From: Kumtagia sp963829135
GTDB lineage: Bacteria; Pseudomonadota; Alphaproteobacteria; Rhizobiales; Rhizobiaceae
Direction: 5' to 3'
NCBI GenBank assembly: GCA_963829135.1
Contig: CAWHHO010000010.1
Coordinates: 1 to 64,000 of the forward strand
DNA length: 64,000 nt
Of the stretch, positions 24,874 through 34,173 are shown piece after piece. The translations under genes were made by a program, and so were the position numbers. Under the pieces are notes generated by a model. The model saw only the letters and a list, made by a program, of their open reading frames with translations. It did no database searches and was not told the DNA's origin. How positions within the stretch are numbered: the stretch's first letter is position 1; each line of letters begins with the position of its first letter.

Positions 24874-25733
24874 GATGCGGCTCCCCGCAGCACGGTTTCC
24901 GGTGCAGCCTGACGCACCGAAAACTCGCGCGCATTCTTCAGGTTGGGGATTTTGCGGCGCGCTTGTACGGACAAGGCGGTGTCGATTTCTGCAATGACGA
25001 CACCGGGCTCCGCATGTTCCGCCTCGGCCAGGATACGCCCCCACGGATCGACGATCATCGAATGACCATAAGTGACGCGACCGTCTTCGTGCTTGCCGCC
25101 TTGCGCGGCCGCAATGACAAACGCCCCGTTTTCGATGGCCCGCGCACGCAGCAGCACATGCCAATGCGCCTCGCCGGTCTGCTGGGTGAACGCGGCCGGA
25201 ACGGTGAGGACATCGGCTTCAGCCAACGCCTCGGCACGGAAAAGCTGCGGAAACCGCAGATCGTAGCAGATCGCGAAGCCGAGCCGGGCAATCCCTATGT
25301 CGGCGACGGTGGCAGCGGCGCCCGCTTCATAGGCGGAGGATTCCCGCCAGCTTTCGCCATTGTCGAGATCGACGTCGAACATATGGATCTTGTCATAGGA
25401 CGCAATCATCGATCCGTCGGGGCCAAACAGGACAGCGCGGTTGGCCAACTTTCCGTCGGCGCGCAGGATCGCGGTGGACCCGATGTGCAGGTGGATGCCG
25501 AGTTCGCCGGCGAGCCGCGACGCCGCGGCGACCACGGGGTCCTTTTCTTCAGTCGTGAACGAGGTGGCCCGGGCCTGCTCATCCCGGATCAGCGCGCCGG
25601 TCATCTCAGGCGTCTGCACATAGACTGCGCCGCTGCCGGCCGCCTCGCGGATCAGTGCTTCCATGGCGGAAACATTGCGCTTCGCATCGGTACCCGACCG
25701 CATCTGGATCGCGGCGGCTTTGAAAACGGCCAT
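24870..25733 (-). CDS. Nitrilase-superfamily carbon-nitrogen hydrolase
   Basis: The 287-residue protein is a Nit2-like amidase, possibly omega-amidase or deaminated-glutathione amidase. The triad is visible as Glu in VQTPEMTGALIRDEQ, Lys in YDKIHMFDVDL and Cys in GFAICYDLRFPQLF. The length and motifs are typical of the bacterial Nit1/Nit2 branch. It lies 9 nt after grxC, which supports a link to glutathione or thiol metabolism. Confidence 0.9.
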   Translation of the reverse strand: MAVFKAAAIQMRSGTDAKRNVSAMEALIREAAGSGAVYVQTPEMTGALIRDEQARATSFTTEEKDPVVAAASRLAGELGIHLHIGSTAILRADGKLANRAVLFGPDGSMIASYDKIHMFDVDLDNGESWRESSAYEAGAAATVADIGIARLGFAICYDLRFPQLFRAEALAEADVLTVPAAFTQQTGEAHWHVLLRARAIENGAFVIAAAQGGKHEDGRVTYGHSMIVDPWGRILAEAEHAEPGVVIAEIDTALSVQARRKIPNLKNAREFSVRQAAPETVLRGAAS

Positions 25734-25742
25734 TAAAAACTC

Positions 25743-26012
25743 CTATTGCAAAGTGCCGGTCGCAAGCAGCGCGTCCAGCCGGCCCTGCGCGTCCAGCGCG
25801 TGAAGGTCGTCCGAACCGCCGACATGCACGTCGCCGATAAATATTTGCGGAAAGGTCGAGCGCCCATTGGCGCGGGCGATCATCCGCGACCGCAATTCCG
25901 GCGAAAAGCTCGCATCGTGCTCGACGTATGCCACGCCCTTGCGATCCAGAAGCCGCTTGGCCGCTGTGCAATAGCCGCACATCATGCGCGTATAGATCGT
26001 TACCTCGGCCAT
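25743..26012 (-). CDS. grxC: Glutaredoxin 3 (GrxC)
   Basis: The 89-residue glutaredoxin begins MAEVTIYTRMMCGYCTAAKRLLDRKGV. The redox motif is CGYC where CPYC is usual. The cis-proline loop (GRSTFPQIFIGDVHVGGSDDL) and the glutathione-binding GG are present. It reduces disulfides with glutathione in the cytosol. It sits in the conserved run comF-grxC-nitrilase-DUF1178. Confidence 0.95.
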   Translation of the reverse strand: MAEVTIYTRMMCGYCTAAKRLLDRKGVAYVEHDASFSPELRSRMIARANGRSTFPQIFIGDVHVGGSDDLHALDAQGRLDALLATGTLQ

Positions 26013-26048
26013 CCCGTCGTCGCCCTGTCGTCAACCCTATATAGTGGC

Positions 26049-26822
26049 TCACTCTTCTGGCAGGAAGTCCCCCGGCAGGACACGGGCGAAGGTCAGTACA
26101 TCGACCGCGCTCGCGCCATTCTTCTTCAGTGTCCGCGCCACCGCCGACACCGTGGCGCCCGTCGTGTAGACGTCGTCAACCAGGAGCACACGCTTGCCCC
26201 GCAGCTTCGCCGCCATTTGTTTCGGCACGGCAAAGGCGGCCCGCACATTTTCCTCGCGTTCCCGCTGGCCGAGGCCAACCTGCTGGCGGGTCGGCTTGAT
26301 GCGATGGACGGCATCGGGATCGAACGGTATTTTCGTGGAGCGCGCGACAAACCGGGCAAGCTCGGCTGCCTGGTTGAACCGCCTCTGGAAGAGGCGCCGC
26401 CGATGCAAAGGGACCGGCACGATCAACTCGGCCTCCTGGAACAATTCGAATCCGGCGCGCACCATCCACCGTGCCATCCAAGGAGCAAGATCGGTGCGGT
26501 CATTATACTTCAACCGCTGCACCATCTGCCGCGCGACGCCGGCATAGGCAACCGCGGCCCGCGCCCGGTCGAACGTTGGCGGGTTGGCGATCGCTTCCAC
26601 GGAAAGGATGCCCTCTCCCATGTCGGCGGCGAACGGGGTTCCCATGATTGGGCACCAGGGTTGATCAAAAAACCGCAGTTTCGGCCAGCAGGCGCCGCAG
26701 ACGGAGCCCGGCTCCGCGACATGGCAGCCGCATCCGGCGCAGACCGGAGGAAACAGCAGACGCGCGGACGCGATGAGCGCGGACGCTGCGGTCTCCTTGA
26801 TGTATACCTTCCAATCAGCCAT
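26049..26822 (-). CDS. comF: ComF family protein (phosphoribosyltransferase-like)
   Basis: The protein of about 257 residues has an N-terminal zinc-finger region (LLFPPVCAGCGCHVAEPGSVCGACWPKLRF). The C-terminal type-I phosphoribosyltransferase domain has the PRPP loop GKRVLLVDDVYTTGATVSAVART. ComF is associated with DNA uptake in competent bacteria; in alphaproteobacteria the role is unproven. The start at 26822 (MADWKVYIKE) is preferred over 26885, whose extra residues do not look like part of the family. It is first in the comF-grxC-nitrilase-DUF1178 operon. Confidence 0.85.
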   Translation of the reverse strand: MADWKVYIKETAASALIASARLLFPPVCAGCGCHVAEPGSVCGACWPKLRFFDQPWCPIMGTPFAADMGEGILSVEAIANPPTFDRARAAVAYAGVARQMVQRLKYNDRTDLAPWMARWMVRAGFELFQEAELIVPVPLHRRRLFQRRFNQAAELARFVARSTKIPFDPDAVHRIKPTRQQVGLGQREREENVRAAFAVPKQMAAKLRGKRVLLVDDVYTTGATVSAVARTLKKNGASAVDVLTFARVLPGDFLPEE

Positions 26823-26887
26823 GAAGGCCACTCCGTAGGCGACCAGTCCGGTGGCAGCAAGCTTCCACTGCAGAAAGCAAATCAAGA

Positions 26888-27766
26888 TTGCCGGAAATCA
26901 TCGACACGCAACTCGCCTTGAGCCGCAAGCGGCGGGCCCTTGCACACGCAGTGCCCGACGCAGAGTTCCTGGTTCGCCGCGTGGCTGAAGATCTCGCGGA
27001 TCGGCTGTCCACCTTGAAGCGGACATTCGAACACGCGGTGACGCTCTTTTCCGTCACCGATGACGCACAAGCCGCTATCGTCCGCAGCGGGACTGCGGCA
27101 GCGGCAACGCGTGTAGAGGCGGACAGCGCATTCCTGAAAGGGGTCAACGGGCTCGTGGCCACGCCCGAAACCGTGCCTTTCCCGCCCGAAAGCCTCGATC
27201 TTGTTGTTTCCCTGCTGTCTTTGCAGGAAGCAAACGACATTCCGGGGATGCTCATTCAAATTCGCCGTGCCCTCAGGCCCGATGGGCTTTTCATCGGCGC
27301 GATGGCGGGTAGCGGCACGCTTGCTGAGTTGCGCGAGAGCCTGCTTGCGGCCGAAAGCGAGATTTACGGCGGCGCCAGCCCTCGCGTCATTCCGTTCGCG
27401 GACATCCGCGATGCGGGCGCATTGCTGCAGCGGGCAGGATTTGCGCTGCCCGTCGCCGATGTCGAAACTATCACGGTTCGCTATGACGACATGTTCAAAC
27501 TGATGCGCGACCTGCGCGCAATGGGCGTGACCAACGCGCTCGCGGCGCGCACCCGCCGTCCGGCAACCCGCGCCTTGTTTATGCGCGCCGCGCAAATCTA
27601 TGGAGACCGTTTCGCAGACCCGGACGGGCGCATTCGGGCGACCTTCGCGATCGCGTGGATGTCCGGCTGGGCGCCGTCGCCGACGCAGCAAAAGCCACTC
27701 AGGCCGGGGTCCGCAAAGATTTCGCTGGCCGAATACTTGCAACGCGACGATACGACCTCATCATGA
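26888..27766 (+). CDS. SAM-dependent methyltransferase (NDUFAF5/BioC-like)
   Basis: The 292-residue protein starts at TTG. It has a degenerate SAM-binding half, then VPFPPESLDLVVSLLSLQEANDIPGMLIQIRRALRPDGLFIGAMAG, and a C-terminal insertion with DMFKLMRDLRAMGVTNALAAR. This resembles the mitochondrial complex I assembly factor NDUFAF5 and its alphaproteobacterial homologues. Family members methylate or hydroxylate a complex I subunit. It is divergent from comF, a conserved arrangement in rhizobia. Specific activity is inference. Confidence 0.8.
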   Translation: MPEIIDTQLALSRKRRALAHAVPDAEFLVRRVAEDLADRLSTLKRTFEHAVTLFSVTDDAQAAIVRSGTAAAATRVEADSAFLKGVNGLVATPETVPFPPESLDLVVSLLSLQEANDIPGMLIQIRRALRPDGLFIGAMAGSGTLAELRESLLAAESEIYGGASPRVIPFADIRDAGALLQRAGFALPVADVETITVRYDDMFKLMRDLRAMGVTNALAARTRRPATRALFMRAAQIYGDRFADPDGRIRATFAIAWMSGWAPSPTQQKPLRPGSAKISLAEYLQRDDTTSS

Positions 27767-28018
27767 AAACGCGCTCGAGTACGAGCTGGCCAACTTCAGT
27801 TCGCCGGCTCGTCCTGGATCGCCGTGGAAAGTCGGCGTGTCAGTTCCCGAAAGCCGACTGAACGACGCTGCCACTTACGGAACACAGGACGCAACATTGG
27901 CTTGAACTCGGCCAAATCGCCCGTTAGGCTGACATCACATACCGGCCACGGTTGCCGGGCGGCAAATGTGCCTCGCATGCCTCGCCACTAACGGTGCGGG
28001 CAGCGGGGCATTGTATTT

Positions 28019-29155
28019 TTGGGCTTTGATTTGAAGCGATCGATCCAGATCGGGATGCTTTATTCGCGATCGGGCACCTACAGCCTGATCTCGGAGTCCT
28101 GTCGCCAGGGCGTCCATCGCGCCATTGCCGACCTGAACGCCGACGCACTGCGCTCTGTGGAAATCGTTTGCGTCGAACGCGACCCACAGGGCAACGTGGA
28201 TCGATATGCGCCGCTTTGCGAGGAAATGATCCGTGAGCACGGCGTCAAGCACATCATCGGCTGTGTTACATCGTGGAGCCGCAAAGAAGTCATCCCGGTC
28301 CTCGAGAAGTCGGCTGCGACGCTGTGGTACGCTTGTCCCTATGAGGGCTTCGAGGCGAATGAGCATGTCGTCTACATGCACGCCTGTCCGAACCAGCATC
28401 TGGTGCCGCTGTTGGCCTACATCGTGCCGCGCGTCGGTGCCAACGGCCTTCTGCTCGGCTCCAACTACATTTGGGGATGGGAGACAAACAGGGTGGCAAG
28501 AGACCTCATCGCCGACGCAGGCGGTACGGTTCTGGCCGAGCGATATCTGCCGATCGGCGAGACCGACGTGTCGCGGCTGATCGCCGAGGTCAAGGCTACC
28601 CGACCAGACTTTGTGCTCAACAACCTGATTGGCACGTCGTCCTATGCCTTCATCGCGTCCTATGCAGAGCTCGGCCGGCGCGATCCGCACTTTCGACCGG
28701 AGAGCTGTCCGCTTCTGTCCTGCAACCTGACCGAATGCGAACTCCCGGCCCTCGGCAACACTGCCAAGGGCCATCTCGCCGCTGGGCCATATTTCCGCGC
28801 ACCGGCCGGCGTGCAGGGGGCGAATGCGGGGGATGCTCTGCGGCCAGCATCCTCATTCGAAGCTGCGGCCTACGCTTGCGTGCGCGTACTCGCTAAGGTG
28901 CTGGCCGGCAACGCAGATGCCACTTTCGCAGACCTCCCCTTCGTCTTCTCGAAGGCGACGTTCAAGACGCCTTTTGGCGACACGGTCATCGACCCGCAAA
29001 CCCAACATGCGACGCTCCCGGTCGTCATTGGTCGGATCACGGACGATGGCTTCGAGTGCGTGAGCCGCAACGAGGGTGTCGCGCCGGATCCCTATCTGTC
29101 CCGCTACAACCGCGCCGAGACCTTCGGCCGCCCGCGACTGAAGGTCGTGTCGTGA
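28019..29155 (+). CDS. amiC: AmiC-like amide-sensing repressor protein (cytoplasmic periplasmic-binding fold)
   Basis: The 378-residue protein has the type-I periplasmic-binding fold of AmiC/urea-type binding proteins: SIQIGMLYSRSGTYSLISESCRQGVHRAIADLN, IGCVTSWSRKEVIPVLEKSAATLWYACPYEGFE and GLLLGSNYIWGWETNR. It lacks a signal peptide, which fits cytoplasmic AmiC rather than a transporter component. In Pseudomonas, AmiC holds the antiterminator AmiR inactive until an amide binds. The next gene is an AmiR homologue overlapping by GTGA, which supports the pairing. The start is TTG at 28019 or 28031. Confidence 0.85.
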   Translation: MGFDLKRSIQIGMLYSRSGTYSLISESCRQGVHRAIADLNADALRSVEIVCVERDPQGNVDRYAPLCEEMIREHGVKHIIGCVTSWSRKEVIPVLEKSAATLWYACPYEGFEANEHVVYMHACPNQHLVPLLAYIVPRVGANGLLLGSNYIWGWETNRVARDLIADAGGTVLAERYLPIGETDVSRLIAEVKATRPDFVLNNLIGTSSYAFIASYAELGRRDPHFRPESCPLLSCNLTECELPALGNTAKGHLAAGPYFRAPAGVQGANAGDALRPASSFEAAAYACVRVLAKVLAGNADATFADLPFVFSKATFKTPFGDTVIDPQTQHATLPVVIGRITDDGFECVSRNEGVAPDPYLSRYNRAETFGRPRLKVVS

Positions 29156-29751
29156 GCCGGCCCGCGCGTATCCCCAATCTCGGTGGAGCGAACGCCTTCA
29201 TCCTGCACCGCTCGCATGCCACGGTAACCGCGCTTACGCGTCAATTGATTGCGATCGGGCTGGATGTTCGGGAGTATTGGCCGGAACTGCCACCGGACGC
29301 GCTTGCTGCCGACTTCGTTTTCTTCGACGTCGACCTTGGTTTTGACGAGCAGTTTCCCTGGCAGCCGGGCGAGGCGCCCATGCCGCTCGTAGCGCTCATT
29401 GGCTCCGAGGCGCCTGGCCGAATAGAGTGGGCGCTTTCGCACAAGGCAGACGCCCAGCTGTTGAAGCCGGTCGGCGCAGCAGGCGTCTACAGCGCCCTGT
29501 TGATCGCCAGGCAGGGCTTTCTCGCCCGCCGCCGCCTCGCCGACGAGATCGCAGCGCTTGAGACCCGGGTCGCGGATCGTCACACGATCGTGCGCGCGGT
29601 CGCACTACTGTCTGCGAAGGGTTTGGAGGATGGACGCGCCTATACGCAGCTTCGCTCGCTGGCGATGAACTGGAGAGTAAGCGTCGAGCAGGCAGCGCGA
29701 CGCATCGTGGCGATGACCGGGGGCGGCGATGACCACTCCAATCTCGCCTGA
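29152..29751 (+). CDS. amiR: AmiR-like ANTAR-domain transcription antiterminator
   Basis: The 199-residue protein starts GTG (MSRPARIPNLGGANAFILHRSHATVTALTRQL). A pseudo-receiver domain covers residues 10-125 and lacks an obvious phospho-acceptor cluster. A coiled coil (RRRLADEIAALETRVADRHTIVRAVALL) leads into a C-terminal three-helix ANTAR domain (AKGLEDGRAYTQLRSLAMNWRVSVEQAARRIV). ANTAR domains bind paired RNA hairpins and prevent termination. The start overlaps the amiC stop and the stop overlaps the permease start. It would control the transporter/amidase operon through a leader RNA. Confidence 0.85.
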   Translation: MSRPARIPNLGGANAFILHRSHATVTALTRQLIAIGLDVREYWPELPPDALAADFVFFDVDLGFDEQFPWQPGEAPMPLVALIGSEAPGRIEWALSHKADAQLLKPVGAAGVYSALLIARQGFLARRRLADEIAALETRVADRHTIVRAVALLSAKGLEDGRAYTQLRSLAMNWRVSVEQAARRIVAMTGGGDDHSNLA

Positions 29752-30634
29752 TATGCCAGCCCAACTGCTGCCCATCAGGCCGCGTAAAGGCATCTGGCGC
29801 AGCCTTTTGCAGCGTCGCCTGGCTGTGCTCGGCCTCACATTGATCGCCGTCGCCGTTTCCGGTGCAGTCTTCGCGCCTTGGCTGACGGTGTACGATCCGA
29901 ACGAGCAGATGTTCGATGGCCTGACTCTCGAGGGCGCGCCCTTACCGCCCAGCCAGCAATTCTGGCTCGGCACCGACCTGCTCGGGCGCGACCTCGCCAC
30001 CCGCATTCTCTACGGAGCCAGAACCTCTCTTGTGATCGGTATCGTAGCCAATGGCGCCGCCCTGCTGATCGGCGCGCTGGTCGGCATTACGGCGGGATAT
30101 TTCCGCGGCTGGATCGGCAGTGTGCTGATGCGCTTTACCGACCTGATGATGGCATTCCCCGCGCTGCTGCTCGCCATCTGCCTGGCCGCAATTCTGCAGC
30201 CGAGCCTCTGGATCGTCGCGCTTGTCATCGCGCTGGTGAACTGGGTACAGACCGCCCGAGTCATCTACACCGAAACGAGTTCGCTGGCCGGGCGGGAGTT
30301 CATTGATGCCGAGCGCACGATCGGTGCGAGCACGCCGCGCATCCTTTTCCGCCATATTCTCCCGCACCTGCTGCCAACGCTGATCGTGTGGGGCACGCTG
30401 GGAATCTCGACCACCGTGCTGCTGGAGGCGACTCTGTCCTATCTCGGCATCGGCGTGCAGCCACCGACAGCCTCCTGGGGCAACATCATTTTCGAGAACC
30501 AGACCTATTTCCAGGCCGCCCCATGGTTGGTCTTCTTTCCTGGCGCCGCGATCCTGGCGCTGGCGCTGGCCTTCAACCTCGTCGGCGACGCGTTGCGCGA
30601 TGTCCTCGACCCGACGCAGCGGGGCCAGGCATGA
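29729..30634 (+). CDS. ABC transporter permease, DppC/OppC type
   Basis: The 301-residue inner-membrane permease has an N-terminal helix, the periplasmic OppC-type loop (FWLGTDLLGRDLATRILYGARTSL) and about five further helices. The cytoplasmic EAA-type coupling loop is GREFIDAERTIGASTPRILFRHILPHLLPTL. It forms the transport channel with the DppB-type permease that overlaps its 3' end. The first 23 nt overlap amiR. Placement inside the amide-sensing operon suggests import of amides or short N-substituted compounds. Substrate specificity is inference. Confidence 0.9.
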   Translation: MTTPISPDMPAQLLPIRPRKGIWRSLLQRRLAVLGLTLIAVAVSGAVFAPWLTVYDPNEQMFDGLTLEGAPLPPSQQFWLGTDLLGRDLATRILYGARTSLVIGIVANGAALLIGALVGITAGYFRGWIGSVLMRFTDLMMAFPALLLAICLAAILQPSLWIVALVIALVNWVQTARVIYTETSSLAGREFIDAERTIGASTPRILFRHILPHLLPTLIVWGTLGISTTVLLEATLSYLGIGVQPPTASWGNIIFENQTYFQAAPWLVFFPGAAILALALAFNLVGDALRDVLDPTQRGQA

Positions 30635-31551
30635 TTGCCTATGTTGGCCGCAGGCTGATCCAATCCGCGCTGATCTTGCTCGGTGTCTCGATCATCACCT
30701 TCGCGCTGCTGTACTTGCTGCCCGCCGATCCCGTACGCCAGATTGCCGGCCGCAGTGCAACTCCGCAGACGGTCGAAAACATTCGCCAGCAGCTCGGCCT
30801 CGACCAGCCTTTCGTCGTGCAGTACTGGCGCTATCTTACGAAGCTGCTCGCCGGCGACCTCGGGCGCTCCTACATCCAGCGCTCCGAGGTCAGCGAACTG
30901 ATCGCGGCGCGACTGCCGGCCAGCCTACTTCTCATGGTCGGAGCCATCTTTTGTGAAGTGGTCATCGGGTTGACCATGGGACTTGTCGCGGCCGTCAAGC
31001 GCGGCAGTCCCACCGACCAGGCGCTGATGCTCACGTCGTTTGTCGGAGTGTCGGCACCACAGTTCGTGGTGGGTCTTATGCTGCTCTACATCTTCGCTGT
31101 GCGGCTCGGCTGGTTTCCAATCGGCGGGTACGGGTCCTGGAAACATCTGGTGCTGCCCTCGCTCACACTCGGGATCCTCGGCGCCGGCTGGTATGCGCGC
31201 ATGATGCGCTCGTCGATGATCGATGTGCTGCGACAGGATTATATACGAACTGCGCGGTCGAAGGGTCTTACGCGCGGCACGATCCTGCTTCGGCATGCGC
31301 TTCCAAACGCAATCCTCCCTGTCGTCGCCATGGTCGGAATCGACATAGGCATCTTTATGGGCGGCATCGTGGTGGTGGAGAGCGTTTTCGGCTGGCCCGG
31401 CATCGGACAGCTTGCGTGGCAGGCGATCCAGCGCGTCGATATTCCAATCATCATGGGCGTCACTCTGGTTTCGGCCTGCGCCATCGTGCTCGGAAACCTG
31501 CTCGCCGACATCGTCGCGCCGTTCATTGATCCACGCATCAGGCTGCGCTGA
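30631..31551 (+). CDS. ABC transporter permease, DppB/OppB type
   Basis: The 306-residue permease begins MIAYVGRRLIQSALILLGVSIITFALLYLLPADP, the classic DppB N-terminus. It has the coupling loop QDYIRTARSKGLTRGTILLRHALPNAILP and ends GNLLADIVAPFIDPRIRLR. It pairs with the DppC-type permease; ATGA links the two genes. The order C-B is the reverse of the usual B-C. Confidence 0.92.
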   Translation: MIAYVGRRLIQSALILLGVSIITFALLYLLPADPVRQIAGRSATPQTVENIRQQLGLDQPFVVQYWRYLTKLLAGDLGRSYIQRSEVSELIAARLPASLLLMVGAIFCEVVIGLTMGLVAAVKRGSPTDQALMLTSFVGVSAPQFVVGLMLLYIFAVRLGWFPIGGYGSWKHLVLPSLTLGILGAGWYARMMRSSMIDVLRQDYIRTARSKGLTRGTILLRHALPNAILPVVAMVGIDIGIFMGGIVVVESVFGWPGIGQLAWQAIQRVDIPIIMGVTLVSACAIVLGNLLADIVAPFIDPRIRLR

Positions 31552-31595
31552 ACAAGGAATTCCGCATGCGTAACAAAGAAGAAGGGAATACCGAC

Positions 31596-33239
31596 ATGAA
31601 GAGTTATCTCTCGACAACCGCAGTCGCGTCGGCGCTTGCGCTGATGCTCTGCGTGACACCCTCCGTCGCGCAGGAAAAGCGCGATCCGAACGCGAAGCCC
31701 GGGGGCGAAATCGTCATCACATACAAAGACGATGTGTCCACGCTCGATCCGGCGATTGGCTACGACTGGCAAAACTGGTCGATGATCAAGAGCCTGTTCG
31801 ACGGCCTCATGGATTACGAACCGGGCACCACAATCCTGCGCCCGGAACTCGCCGAGAGCTACGAAATCTCCTCCGACGGCGCCACCTTCACTTTCAAGCT
31901 TCGGAGCGGGGTCAAATTTCACAATGGCCGCGAGATGACCGCCGAGGACGTCAAGTACACGCTCGACCGCGTGACCAACCCCAAGACACAGAGCCCCGGG
32001 TCGGGATTCTTTGCGTCGATCAAAGGCTATGAGGACGTCGCCGGAGGCAAGGCTGAAAGCCTGGCGGGGGTGACCGTGGTCGACCCGACGACAGTCAAGA
32101 TCGAGCTATCCCGTCCGGATGCGACCTTCCTTCATGTTATGGCGCTCAACTTCTCGCATGTCGTGCCCAAGGAGGAAGTCGACAAATACGGGGCCGACTT
32201 CGGCAAGAACCCTGTAGGCACCGGCGCCTACAAGCTGGCAGAATGGTCGCTCGGCCAGCGCCTGATCTTCGAGAAGAACGCCGACTATTGGAACAAGGGC
32301 CTCCCCTATCTCGACAAGATCACCTTCGAGGTCGGTCAGGAACCCATAGTCGCTCTGCTGCGCCTGCAAAAGGGTGAGGTCGACGTGCCTGGCGACGGTA
32401 TTCCACCGGCCAAATTCCAGGAGGTGATGGCGGACGCTGCGCAGAAGGAGCGCGTCGTCGAGGGCGGCCAACTCCATACCGGCTATATCACGATGAACAC
32501 GACGATGGCGCCGTTCGACAATGTCAAGGTGCGTCAGGCCGTGAACATGGCGATCAACAAGGAGCGCGTCGTTCAGCTGATCAACAATCGGGCGGTGCCG
32601 GCGAACCAACCGCTCCCACCGTCGATGCCGGGATATTTGAAGGATTACAAGGGCTACGCTTATGACGTCGACAAAGCCAAGGCGCTGCTGACAGAGGCCG
32701 GGCATCCCGACGGCTTCGAGACCGAACTCTTCGCGATGAATACCGACCCCAATCCGCGTATCGCTCAGGCAATCCAGCAGGATCTGGCGGCAATCGGCAT
32801 CAAGGCCAACATCCAGTCGCTCGCACAAGCCAACGTCATCGCCGCAGGCGGCGACAAGGCCGGCGCGCCGATGATCTGGTCGGGCGGCATGGGATGGATC
32901 GCGGACTTCCCTGATCCCTCGAATTTCTACGGCCCGATTCTAGGCTGCGGCGGTGCGGTACCCGGAGGCTGGAACTGGTCCTGGTATTGCAACGCGGATC
33001 TCGACAAATTGGCGGCGGTGGCCGACTCGATCACCGATCCGGCGAAGGCCGATGAACGCTACAAGAAGTGGGGCGCTGTTTATCAGAGGATCATGGAGGA
33101 CGCGCCATGGGCACCCGTCTTCAACGAGCAGCGCTTCACGATGCGTTCGCCGCGCATGGCGGGTGCCGACAACCTCTACGTCGATCCGGTCCACATCCCG
33201 ATCAACTACGACTATGTGTACGTGAACGATGTGCAGTAA
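31596..33239 (+). CDS. ABC transporter solute-binding protein, family 5
   Basis: The 547-residue protein has a signal peptide (MKSYLSTTAVASALALMLCVTPSVAQ) and a family 5 (DppA/OppA-type) fold. It contains YKDDVSTLDPAIGYDWQNWSMIKSLFDGLMDYEPG, LRSGVKFHNGREMTAEDVKYTLDRV and NPVGTGAYKLAEWSLGQRLIFEKNADYW. It delivers substrate to the two adjacent permeases. GAAGGG lies about 10 nt upstream of the ATG at 31596; an in-frame ATG at 31566 is less likely. The last bases overlap the amidase gene by 11 nt. Family 5 proteins bind peptides, nickel, sugars or opines; here amide-related ligands are suggested by context. Confidence 0.9.
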   Translation: MKSYLSTTAVASALALMLCVTPSVAQEKRDPNAKPGGEIVITYKDDVSTLDPAIGYDWQNWSMIKSLFDGLMDYEPGTTILRPELAESYEISSDGATFTFKLRSGVKFHNGREMTAEDVKYTLDRVTNPKTQSPGSGFFASIKGYEDVAGGKAESLAGVTVVDPTTVKIELSRPDATFLHVMALNFSHVVPKEEVDKYGADFGKNPVGTGAYKLAEWSLGQRLIFEKNADYWNKGLPYLDKITFEVGQEPIVALLRLQKGEVDVPGDGIPPAKFQEVMADAAQKERVVEGGQLHTGYITMNTTMAPFDNVKVRQAVNMAINKERVVQLINNRAVPANQPLPPSMPGYLKDYKGYAYDVDKAKALLTEAGHPDGFETELFAMNTDPNPRIAQAIQQDLAAIGIKANIQSLAQANVIAAGGDKAGAPMIWSGGMGWIADFPDPSNFYGPILGCGGAVPGGWNWSWYCNADLDKLAAVADSITDPAKADERYKKWGAVYQRIMEDAPWAPVFNEQRFTMRSPRMAGADNLYVDPVHIPINYDYVYVNDVQ

Positions 33240-34173
33240 GTGCGACTACACCATCCATGGACGTCACCATCACTTCGGCTGGGACAATAGTTTTGCCCCG
33301 GTCGAACGGGTGAAGCCCGGTTCCACGATCGAGTTCGAGTGTCTCGATTCATCTGGCGGTCAGCTAGCGACCGACAGCACGGTTGCCGATGTTTCGAGGC
33401 TCGACTTCGGCAAGGTCAATCCCGTGTCAGGCCCCATCTACGTGGATGGGGCCGAGGCAGGAGACGCGCTCAAGATCACCATCGAATTGTTCAAGCCGTC
33501 CGGCTTTGGCTGGACAGCGAACATACCCGGCTTCGGCCTGCTCGCCGACGACTTCAAGGAGCCGGCGCTCAACCTCTGGAAATACGATGCGATCGGTCTC
33601 GAGCCCGCGCTTTACGGCAAGAACGCGCGCGTACCGCTGAAGCCGTTTGCCGGCACGATCGGCAATGCCCCGGCCGAGCCTGGGCTGCACTCGGTGGTGC
33701 CGCCGCGTCGCATGGGTGGCAACCTGGACATACGCGATCTTGCGGCGGGCACGGTCCTCTACCTGCCGGTAGAAGTGGCTGGCGCCCTGTTCTCGGTTGG
33801 CGATACGCACGCGGCGCAGGGGGACGGCGAAGTCTGCGGCACCGCGATCGAGAGTCAGATGAATGCGGTGCTGACGATCGACCTGGTCAAGGACATGCGG
33901 CTGAAGATGCCTCGCTTTACGACGCCCGGGCCGGTCAGCCGGCATCTCGACGTCAAGGGCTACGAGGTGACGACGGGGGTCGGACCGGATCTGATGCAGG
34001 GCGCGCGGGCTGCGGTCGCGCAGATGGTCGATCTGTTGTCCGGTCGCCATGGCCTCGCCCCGGTAGAGGCCTACATGCTGTGTTCGGTCTGCGGCGATCT
34101 CCGCATTAGCGAGATCGTCGACATGCCGAACTGGGTGGTGTCGTTCTACTTCCCGCGCTGCGTCTTCGAATGA
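33229..34173 (+). CDS. fmdA: Acetamidase/formamidase family protein
   Basis: The 314-residue hydrolase is of the FmdA/AmdA family. It contains HHHFGWDNSFAPVERVKPGSTIEFECLDSSGGQ, GPIYVDGAEAGDALKITI, PPRRMGGNLDIRDL, LFSVGDTHAAQGDGEVCGTAIES and AYMLCSVCGDLRISEIVDMPNWVVSFYFPR. Family members cleave formamide or acetamide to ammonium and the acid. The N-terminus has an unusual Cys-x2-Cys (MCSKCDY), possibly an alternative start artefact. It overlaps the binding-protein gene by 11 nt and the ATPase gene by ATGA, so it is within the amide-regulated operon. Confidence 0.9.
   Translation: MCSKCDYTIHGRHHHFGWDNSFAPVERVKPGSTIEFECLDSSGGQLATDSTVADVSRLDFGKVNPVSGPIYVDGAEAGDALKITIELFKPSGFGWTANIPGFGLLADDFKEPALNLWKYDAIGLEPALYGKNARVPLKPFAGTIGNAPAEPGLHSVVPPRRMGGNLDIRDLAAGTVLYLPVEVAGALFSVGDTHAAQGDGEVCGTAIESQMNAVLTIDLVKDMRLKMPRFTTPGPVSRHLDVKGYEVTTGVGPDLMQGARAAVAQMVDLLSGRHGLAPVEAYMLCSVCGDLRISEIVDMPNWVVSFYFPRCVFE

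Noticed and set aside
28019..29155. Urea/branched-chain amino-acid ABC transporter binding protein
   Set aside because: No signal peptide, and it overlaps an ANTAR-type AmiR homologue. The adjacent transporter is Dpp-type with its own binding protein.
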